The translations under genes and the position numbers were made by a program. Under the pieces are notes generated by a model. The model had not been told where the DNA came from, made no database searches, and saw only the letters and a program-made list of their open reading frames with translations. A DNA stretch of 46,219 nt. Origin: Candidatus Zhuqueibacterota bacterium. GTDB taxonomy: Bacteria > Zhuqueibacterota > Zhuqueibacteria > Residuimicrobiales > Krinioviventaceae. Below, piece by piece: positions 40,595 through 46,219 of the stretch; position 1 is the stretch's first letter; each line of letters opens with the position of its first letter. The stretch spans positions 1-46,219 of the forward strand of contig JAFGKD010000049.1 of assembly GCA_016928775.1 (NCBI GenBank), written 5' to 3'.

Positions 40595-41107
40595 TCACTC
40601 ATTAACGCGAATAAGAATCCGCGTTTCCAGTTTATCTTTTGCGGTATCGTGCGGATCATTAAGATAAAACTCGTAACACCGATCGCTTAGCGTCAATTGG
40701 TGTTCCTTGACGAATTGGTAAATTTCTTTGTAGGCCTCACCCACTTTTTGATAGGGTCCAACGTGCAGCGTTTGTATGTATTTTCCGGCGGGCAGTATCG
40801 AGATTTCAATAGTGTCTTTTCCTGCCATATCTTGCGTCACCGGGAATCCCATCTCGATCTCCCATTTTTTCGTGATCAGCGAGAAAAGTGCTTGAAATCC
40901 CTTCATATTGATCGCTTTTTCCCAATTCCCAATACGATAGCAGGTGAACGGCGCTTCCTTGGGTTCAACTCCCTGTTCTTGCATATACTCGGCAATTTTT
41001 TGATACGCCGGCCCCATCACCTTCGGCAGTTTAAGCGTTGTGACGCAATCACGCAGAATCAGCGCTTTTTGTTCTTCGCGACTGATAATTTCGAGATCAT
41101 ACGACAT
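40595..41107 (-). CDS. GyrI-like / AraC effector-binding domain protein
   Basis: A 170-residue stand-alone GyrI-like (SHS2-fold) small-molecule binding domain. YQKIAEYMQEQGV, the paired strands around EIEMGFPV, and SILPAGKYIQTLHVGPYQKVGEAYKEI (quoted here for the segment near residues 103-129, whose core is GKYIQTLHVGPY) are typical of the AraC_E_bind family, which binds planar or cationic ligands and in Rob/BmrR-like regulators is fused to a DNA-binding domain. Here there is no DNA-binding domain. GGAGG precedes the ATG at 41107. Confidence 0.85.
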   Translation of the reverse strand: MSYDLEIISREEQKALILRDCVTTLKLPKVMGPAYQKIAEYMQEQGVEPKEAPFTCYRIGNWEKAINMKGFQALFSLITKKWEIEMGFPVTQDMAGKDTIEISILPAGKYIQTLHVGPYQKVGEAYKEIYQFVKEHQLTLSDRCYEFYLNDPHDTAKDKLETRILIRVNE

Positions 41108-41205
41108 TTTGAGCCTCCATGATTAACCTGAATTATTCTAAAAACTCCAACGACACCAGGACATAAAAATTTAGCCTTGTCTGAGGAAAATAGCAAAGTT
41201 TTTCT

Positions 41206-41233
41206 TTGCCGTTCTCGCACATTATCTTATATT
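41206..41233 (+). promoter_or_regulatory. Possible promoter of the MFS-ROK operon
   Basis: TTGCCG at 41206-41211, a 16-bp spacer and TATATT at 41228-41233, 50 bp before the ATG at 41284. A hairpin GCAAAG-ttttt-CTTTGC (41193-41209) overlaps the -35 side and could be an operator or the end of an upstream transcript. Confidence 0.35.
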
Positions 41234-41283
41234 GCGGCATCTTGATGGTTCTCACCCCCGTCATTTATTTGAGGAGATTTTAA

Positions 41284-42426
41284 ATGAACTGGAAAACCAT
41301 TCCGATTTTTTTGGCTTTTTTGTGTATGGGCTTTGCCGATGCGGTTGGACCATTCGTCGGTATTGCCAAAGAATCTTTTGATTTGTCCAATGCCATGGCC
41401 CAGTTGCTGCCATTTATGGGCTTTAGCATGTTTGCTATCCTGTCAATTCCTGTTGGAATTTTGCAGGATAAAGTTGGAAGAAAAAAGATCCTTTTACTCG
41501 GTCTCGTCGTGGCCATTCTGGGATTGATTTTTCCGACGTTTTTTGGGCTCACCTCCTACGCCGTCTTTTTATCGACCGTGATGTTCATCGGTGCCGGTGC
41601 TTCCATCTTGCAGGTCGCCGGCAATCCTATCATGCGCGACGTGTCCATGGAGGGCAAGTATTCGCGCAACCTGTCCATTGCGCAATTTGTCAAAGCAATC
41701 GGCTCTCTGTCAGCGCCGGTCATCCTCGCAGCGGCGGCGTATTTTTATTCCGGTGATTGGCACATCATTTTTCCCATCTTTGCGGCATCATTGCTCGTCA
41801 CTTTATTTGCCGTATCGCTGTTAAAAGTGGACGAAAAAGCGAGCATGAGCCAGGCGGCGAGCTTTTCGAGCTGTTTTTCCTTGTTAAAGAACAAATATGT
41901 TTTGATGATGGTTCTGGCTATCTTTGCCTATGTTGGTGCAGAAGTCTGTATGAGCTCCGGCATTCCGCTCTATCTGAAAGAAAGCTTTGGCATCGATATA
42001 TCATCCCTCGGTGTTTTGGGTGCTGGACTTTTTATCCTGGCGCTCACTATCGGTCGTTTTTTCGGCGGTGTGATTCTCAACTGGATGCCGCCAAAACGAT
42101 TTTTTCTTTTAACTTGTATCGCCTCCATTGGTGGTATTGTGATGCTGTTTTTTGGCGTTAAAACGCTGGCTATCCCGGCCGTGCTGTTGACCGGATTGGG
42201 TTTCGCCAACATTTTTCCACTCGTTTTTTCTATCACGGTTGATGCCATGCCGGATCGATCCAACGAGCTTTCGGGTTTGATGATCACCGCCATCGCCGGT
42301 GGTGCGCTCATTCCACCGATCATGGGATTGGTCTCTGACAACACAACTGTGCTGATCGGACTTTTTGTGCCGCTGGCCATGATTATTTACATCACCTGGA
42401 CCTCTTTTGTCGTGCTCAAAAAATAA
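41284..42426 (+). CDS. Sugar MFS transporter
   Basis: A 380-residue major facilitator with about 12 membrane helices. GILQDKVGRKKILLLGL (about 58-74) is the MFS loop 2-3 signature (G-x-x-x-D-x-x-GRR/K). LQVAGNPIM and the ALTIGRFFGGVILNWM segment resemble the FucP/GlcP-like sugar porter group of FCB bacteria. The next gene is a ROK kinase 9 bp downstream, pointing to import followed by phosphorylation of a hexose. GAGGAG precedes the ATG. Confidence 0.88.
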   Translation: MNWKTIPIFLAFLCMGFADAVGPFVGIAKESFDLSNAMAQLLPFMGFSMFAILSIPVGILQDKVGRKKILLLGLVVAILGLIFPTFFGLTSYAVFLSTVMFIGAGASILQVAGNPIMRDVSMEGKYSRNLSIAQFVKAIGSLSAPVILAAAAYFYSGDWHIIFPIFAASLLVTLFAVSLLKVDEKASMSQAASFSSCFSLLKNKYVLMMVLAIFAYVGAEVCMSSGIPLYLKESFGIDISSLGVLGAGLFILALTIGRFFGGVILNWMPPKRFFLLTCIASIGGIVMLFFGVKTLAIPAVLLTGLGFANIFPLVFSITVDAMPDRSNELSGLMITAIAGGALIPPIMGLVSDNTTVLIGLFVPLAMIIYITWTSFVVLKK

Positions 42427-42435
42427 GGAACAGCC

Positions 42436-43539
42436 ATGACTTACGAAAATGACCCAAGAATAGTATTGACACTGGATGCGGGCGGCACCAATTTTGTCTT
42501 TTCAGCAATTCAGGGAAACAAAGAGATCGTCGAATCCATTCCGCTGCCATCCAATGCGCATCATCTTGAAAAGTGTCTGCACACGATTGTCACCGGTTTT
42601 TCGAAGCTTTCCGAGAGCATTTCATCTGCCCCGGCAGCCATCAGTTTTGCTTTTCCGGGCCCGGCGGATTATCCCAATGGCGTCATTGGCGATCTTGCCA
42701 ACTTGCCATGCTTCCGTGGCGGCATTGCGCTTGGCCCCATGCTGCAACGCCAATTCAATCTGCCTGTCTACATTAATAACGACGGTGATTTGTTCGCTTA
42801 TGGCGAAGCCATCGCCGGCTTTTTACCCTGGGTGAACGAACAGCTTGAAAAGGCGGGCAGTCCGAAACGATATAAAAATCTGTTGGGATTGACTTTCGGC
42901 ACCGGTTTTGGCGCCGGAATTGTCACTGATGGCGAGTTGTTTCTTGGCGACAATTCTGCCGCTGCTGAAATCTGGTCGATGCGCAACAAGCAACGACCAG
43001 AATCCTTTGTTGAGGAGGGCGTGAGCATTCGCGCGGTGCAAAAGGTGTATGCCGAACGAACCGGCGCAAAGCTCTGGGATGCGCTCACCCCAAAGGAAAT
43101 TTTTGATATTGCCGAGGGTCAAAAAGAGGGGGATAATCAAGCCGCCAAAGAAGCGTTTGAAAAATTGGGCATCATCGCCGGCGATTCGATTGCCAACGCG
43201 TCAATTCTTATTGATGGCATGGCGGTCATCGGCGGCGGTTTGGCCGGCGCACACAACTATTTTTTGCCCGCCTTGGTGAAGGAAATGAATGCGCCACTGC
43301 TGTCCTATGATGGCGAATCGGTGAAACGTATGGAATCCGTGGCCTATAATTTGGAAGATTCAACAGATCTTTTCAATTTTCTCAAAGGCGAGGCGACGAT
43401 GGTGACCATTCCAGACTCGAGCGATACTGTGCCCTACGATCCGCTCAAACGCATCGGCGTGGGCATTTCCAGGCTTGGCGCCAGTCAGGCGATCTCACTT
43501 GGTGCGTATGCCTTTGCGTTACATGCGTTGGATAGGTAG
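42436..43539 (+). CDS. ROK family sugar kinase lacking the zinc motif
   Basis: A 367-residue ROK protein. The phosphate-1 motif LTLDAGGTNFVF opens the chain, INNDGDLFAYGEA carries the catalytic Asp, and FGTGFGAGIV is the phosphate-2 motif. The usual zinc site CxCGxxGCxE and its preceding histidine are absent: the region reads AAAEIWSMRNKQRPESFVEEG. No DNA-binding domain is present, so it is a kinase type and not a repressor. Several FCB homologues, as I recall, share this zinc-less form. It likely phosphorylates the sugar imported by the MFS protein encoded just upstream. Confidence 0.88.
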   Translation: MTYENDPRIVLTLDAGGTNFVFSAIQGNKEIVESIPLPSNAHHLEKCLHTIVTGFSKLSESISSAPAAISFAFPGPADYPNGVIGDLANLPCFRGGIALGPMLQRQFNLPVYINNDGDLFAYGEAIAGFLPWVNEQLEKAGSPKRYKNLLGLTFGTGFGAGIVTDGELFLGDNSAAAEIWSMRNKQRPESFVEEGVSIRAVQKVYAERTGAKLWDALTPKEIFDIAEGQKEGDNQAAKEAFEKLGIIAGDSIANASILIDGMAVIGGGLAGAHNYFLPALVKEMNAPLLSYDGESVKRMESVAYNLEDSTDLFNFLKGEATMVTIPDSSDTVPYDPLKRIGVGISRLGASQAISLGAYAFALHALDR

Positions 43540-43596
43540 TCGTGCTACTTGAATACCTACGGGTAGAAGAAGGTCAAACGTCAAATGTGAAAGGTC

Positions 43597-43650
43597 AAAC
43601 GTGAAACGAGACAGTTTTAGGCGAGTCATCTATCCATATGTTTCACGTTT
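43597..43650. repeat. 11-bp inverted repeat between convergent genes
   Basis: AAACGTGAAAC (43597-43607) is repeated inverted as GTTTCACGTTT (43640-43650), with a 32-nt gap. Just upstream, AGGTCAAACGT occurs twice (43571-43581 and 43592-43602), so there is a short direct repeat too. It lies between the ROK gene and the Gfo/Idh gene and could be a bidirectional transcript end or a small dispersed palindrome. Confidence 0.55.
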
Positions 43651-43721
43651 CACCTGCATTGTATATTCTATTGCTTTTTGCCGCAATAGATTTCAATCGA
43701 CCACAGAAAATAACGCACCGT

Positions 43722-45035
43722 TTACAGCAGCTCGGTGACGCCTGGAATAGCTATTGAACTGTCCGGCACCAGTCCCGAGTCAGTCTGCCTTGGTGTCAAA
43801 TCGAGCTCCGACGCCTGCATGAGCCAATCCCATTTAGCCTCGCGGCCGGTATAAGCGCTCATGCGGCCGAGAATGGCGGTCATGGTGCTCTCCGCCACTT
43901 GTCGCGTTTCGTTGATCGCACGCCCGTTGCGAATGCTGTCGATCATATCCGCATATTCCTGCACCGCCGGATTCGGATGTTCGCCTTTATAGTCCCAGGA
44001 ATTCGGCCCGGTGATTTTGGCGTTGCCAAAATCGAGATAAGCCGATCCAAGCGTGCCCTGGACTCGCTGATCGTTGCGGTAGGTGAATTTATCGATCTGG
44101 GTGCCCAAATACTGGATGCGGGCGCCATTCGGATAGAGATACTCGGCAGCAAAATGATCGTACACATTGCCGAATTCGGCTTCGGTTCGCGCCTGCCGTC
44201 CACCCATGGCCAGACAGGAGAGTGGATGGGCTCCCATGATCCAGTTCATCACATCAAGATTATGTACATGCATCTCGACAATAAAATCGCCGGAGAGCCA
44301 GGTCCAGAACAACCAGCGCCGGATGTGATAATCGATGTCCGACCATTCCTCTCTTTTCATTTTTTCCTCGATACGCCAGTCGCGCATGGCGCCACCCGTT
44401 CGCACCACTTGACCGCCAGTGATCTGACCAATCGCGCCGTCATGCAGCCGTCGGATCGTCTGAATCATGGGTTCAAAGCGGCGCATTTGCGTGCCGGCAA
44501 CGACGGTGAGTCCTTTTTGTTTCGCCAGTTCCCCGCTGTCAAGGACTGAGCGCAGGCCAATCGGATCAACCGCCACCGGCTTTTCGACAAATACATGCTT
44601 CCCCGCCTCCACCGCGGCGCGAAAATGAAGCGGTCGAAAATTTGGCGGGGTGGTCAAAATGACCATGTCCACATCACAGTCGATCACTTTTTGATACGCA
44701 TCCCGGCCGACAAACATGTTCTCCGGCTTGACTTTGTAAATGTCATCAACCGGCAATTCTCGCTTTTGCAAATTAGCTTTGATCGCTGCCGGTGCGGTTT
44801 CGAGGTGATCCGGAAACAGATCGCCCATAGCGACAAGCTCGATCCCCTTTGACGATTGCGCGCAATCGATGATGCCGGCGCCAGTGCCGCGACCGCCGCA
44901 GCCGATGAGGCCGACGCGGATTTTGTCAGAACCGGCGGGAAACACAGCACCGGCTCCAGCCAAAACAGCCGCCCCGGCGATTGTTGTGCTTTTTAAAAAG
45001 TCACGACGGATCATATTGGTTTTTTGATACTCCAT
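43722..45035 (-). CDS. Tat-exported Gfo/Idh/MocA family oxidoreductase
   Basis: A 437-residue NAD(P)-dependent oxidoreductase. The ATG at 45035 has GAGAGGAAG upstream; it begins with a twin-arginine signal (IRRDFLKSTTIAGAAVLAG). The Rossmann motif GLIGCGGRGTG follows, then HVFVEKPVAVDP (with the EKP signature) and the GFO_IDH_MocA C-terminal domain with WLSGDFIVEMHVHNLD, in which the His pair is near the sugar. In FCB and Planctomycetes such secreted enzymes oxidise or epimerise sugars or glycosides. It is divergent from the DUF1080 lipoprotein gene, which fits a keto-glycoside route. Confidence 0.92.
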   Translation of the reverse strand: MEYQKTNMIRRDFLKSTTIAGAAVLAGAGAVFPAGSDKIRVGLIGCGGRGTGAGIIDCAQSSKGIELVAMGDLFPDHLETAPAAIKANLQKRELPVDDIYKVKPENMFVGRDAYQKVIDCDVDMVILTTPPNFRPLHFRAAVEAGKHVFVEKPVAVDPIGLRSVLDSGELAKQKGLTVVAGTQMRRFEPMIQTIRRLHDGAIGQITGGQVVRTGGAMRDWRIEEKMKREEWSDIDYHIRRWLFWTWLSGDFIVEMHVHNLDVMNWIMGAHPLSCLAMGGRQARTEAEFGNVYDHFAAEYLYPNGARIQYLGTQIDKFTYRNDQRVQGTLGSAYLDFGNAKITGPNSWDYKGEHPNPAVQEYADMIDSIRNGRAINETRQVAESTMTAILGRMSAYTGREAKWDWLMQASELDLTPRQTDSGLVPDSSIAIPGVTELL

Positions 45036-45265
45036 TTGGCTTCCTCTCTTTTTATGTACAGTGTGCATTTCTCAGGCTAACAAACTCTTTTATTGATACC
45101 TTTCATTCTCATTCAATATAAGATGTATTTTCCTTCAATGCAACTAGGTCTGCAAACAAAACTTTCTTGCCTTTTTCACTGTGTTTGCTTACAATTCAAC
45201 AAAACCGACCTGATAAACAATGATTCAATTTATTCCATCAATTCACTCAACAAAGGAGACCAGTA

Positions 45266-46057
45266 ATGAAAAAAGTGCATCAGTGGTATGTTGTTATGGT
45301 TGTATGTTTGGCATTCGTCTTACCTACATGCTCGGAAAAGCCACAATCCGAAGCATCAGCATGGATCAGCCTGTTCAACGGTGAAAATCTTGACGGCTGG
45401 ACGCCCAAATTTGCCGGTCACGAACTGGGTGAAAATTATTTGAACACGTTCCGTGTTGAGGATAGCCTGCTCAAAGTTGTGTATGATGACTATGAAAAAT
45501 TTGACAATAAATTTGGCCATATTTTTTATAAGGAAAAGTTCTCGAAATATAAACTGCGTTGCGAATATCGTTTTGTTGGCGAGCAAGTTGCCGAGGGCCC
45601 GAGTTGGGCGTTTCGCAACAATGGCCTGATGTTGCATTGCCAGGATCCCAAAACGATGGCAGTAGAACAAAATTTTCCGGTGTGCATTGAAGTGCAGCTC
45701 CTTGGCGGCAATGGCGTTGATGAGCGGACGACCGGGAATTTATGCACACCCGGCACGAACGTTCTGTTGAACGGCCAGCTCGAGCTGCAGCACTGCATCA
45801 ATTCGACGTCGCAAACCTATCATGGCGACCAATGGGTGACGTGCGAGGTGGAAGTGAGCGGTGGCGACAGCATCACACATTATATCAATGGTGAAGCTGT
45901 TTTATCTTATGAAAAGCCGCAATATGACGAGCGCGATGCCGATGCCAAAAAACTTATCACAAACGGCAATCTGATCATCAGCGGAGGTTATATTGCCTTG
46001 CAGGCGGAGAGTCATCCGACCGAATTTCGTAAAATCGAGATTTTGCCATTGGATTAA
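45266..46057 (+). CDS. DUF1080 (3-keto-disaccharide hydrolase) lipoprotein
   Basis: A 263-residue protein with a signal peptide ending in LPTC (lipobox Cys22). The DUF1080 jelly-roll starts with WISLFNGENLDGWTPK, the invariant 'LFNG--L-GW', followed by EYRFVGE, NGLMLHCQDP, IEVQLLGG and GYIALQAES-P-EFRKIEI, all hallmark positions. Recent work names this family 3-keto-glycoside hydrolases, which split glycosides that a Gfo/Idh-type oxidoreductase has oxidised at C3. AAAGGAG precedes the ATG. It is divergent from such an oxidoreductase here. Confidence 0.9.
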   Translation: MKKVHQWYVVMVVCLAFVLPTCSEKPQSEASAWISLFNGENLDGWTPKFAGHELGENYLNTFRVEDSLLKVVYDDYEKFDNKFGHIFYKEKFSKYKLRCEYRFVGEQVAEGPSWAFRNNGLMLHCQDPKTMAVEQNFPVCIEVQLLGGNGVDERTTGNLCTPGTNVLLNGQLELQHCINSTSQTYHGDQWVTCEVEVSGGDSITHYINGEAVLSYEKPQYDERDADAKKLITNGNLIISGGYIALQAESHPTEFRKIEILPLD

Positions 46058-46106
46058 GCTATTTGGTGCAGCCTGTGGTCTCTGCACATCTGTACTACAA
46101 GGCAAT

Positions 46107-46128
46107 AACTTTGCTTTTTAGCAAAGTT
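46107..46128 (+). terminator. Hairpin after the DUF1080 gene
   Basis: AACTTTGC and GCAAAGTT form a perfect 8-bp stem with the 6-nt loop TTTTTA, 50 bp past the stop at 46057. No T-run follows, so its terminator role is moderate. Confidence 0.45.
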
Positions 46129-46219
46129 TATGAGCCACGGATTTTCGCAGTGTGGCCGAAGGCCACAACCAAAAAGCATGAACCACAGAGCGCACAAAGG
46201 ACACCGAGGATGATAGAAA
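46129..46219. repeat. Right-edge fragment resembling dispersed intergenic repeats
   Basis: GAGCCACGGATTTTCGCAG, a hairpin GTGGCC-gaa-GGCCAC (46152-46166), and then AACCACAGAGCGCACAAAGG and a GACACCGAGG-like end. CCACAGAG...CACAGAG-type sequences recur in many environmental genomes. The same style (ATCCGTG...CAGTGGC) appears on the opposite strand sense near 136-155. The element runs off the window. Confidence 0.45.

Noticed and set aside
42436..43539. ROK protein as a transcriptional repressor (NagC/XylR type)
   Set aside because: It starts directly with the phosphate-1 kinase motif and has no N-terminal winged helix.

Overview
This window looks like a piece of chromosome from an uncultivated, Gram-negative member of the FCB superphylum (Calditrichota / KSB1 / Ignavibacteria-like). 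I infer this from several things. Two secreted proteins end in the FlgD-like C-terminal domain with the 'NYPNPFNP' motif typical of that group. Several lipoproteins carry C-x-N-P(F) after the lipobox. There is a Bacteroidetes-type serine-palmitoyltransferase-like enzyme, and outer-membrane and multiheme periplasmic proteins are present. Many starts are TTG or GTG with a good Shine-Dalgarno. I see no phage, transposase, tRNA, rRNA or CRISPR.

Layout. 1-333: non-coding, with hairpins and a 46-bp tandem repeat. 334-8468 (minus strand): M2/M3-like lipoprotein peptidase, GalT-like HIT protein, small lipoprotein, YibQ-type deacetylase, a PdxJ homologue lacking its catalytic residues, an S9 prolyl-oligopeptidase and a lipoprotein. 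8627-10061 (plus): an enlarged GroES-like protein and a Tat-exported-type sugar isomerase/epimerase fold protein. 10140-15431 (minus): a tightly coupled three-gene operon, EndoQ-UvrD fusion / ParB-like protein / spore-photoproduct-lyase-like radical SAM enzyme. 15581-18781 (minus): 49-aa zinc ribbon protein, barrel protein, VanZ, NnrDE, AcpS. 18922-24588 (plus): ECF sigma factor, GNAT, DUF1848, DUF456, thioredoxin, mannose-1-phosphate guanylyltransferase, a small conserved protein, a PTS EIIA domain and a zinc ribbon protein. 24606-25796 (minus): Spt/Kbl-type oxoamine synthase. 26139-36053 (plus): DUF3052-like, ThuA-like, octaheme HAO-family cytochrome, NapC-like hexaheme cytochrome, MtgA, an efflux adaptor, a double MacB-type permease and a secreted protein. 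36154-41107 (minus): secreted Ig/CBM-like protein, a MarR-GNAT pair, a sulfatase remnant, a DUF4143 ATPase behind a 39-bp-spaced repeat array, a small membrane protein and a GyrI-like protein. 41284-46057: sugar MFS transporter, ROK kinase, Gfo/Idh/MocA oxidoreductase and DUF1080 lipoprotein, together a keto-sugar/glycoside utilisation locus. Both window edges carry fragments resembling dispersed 'CCACAGAG / ATCCGTG' intergenic repeats.

How the genes work together. The strongest candidate for an undescribed system is the 10140-15431 operon. An endonuclease Q domain, which in characterised enzymes nicks beside deaminated bases, is fused to a complete UvrD helicase that ends in a canonical beta-clamp-binding pentapeptide. 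It is translationally linked to a ParB-fold protein and a lyase-type radical SAM enzyme. This reads as a replication-coupled DNA repair or surveillance module. A second point of interest is the PdxJ fold protein in which essentially every known catalytic residue is replaced. A third is the HAO/NapC pair, a likely quinol-linked nitrogen-oxide or hydroxylamine electron route. The MarR-GNAT pair has a readable autoregulatory promoter/operator.
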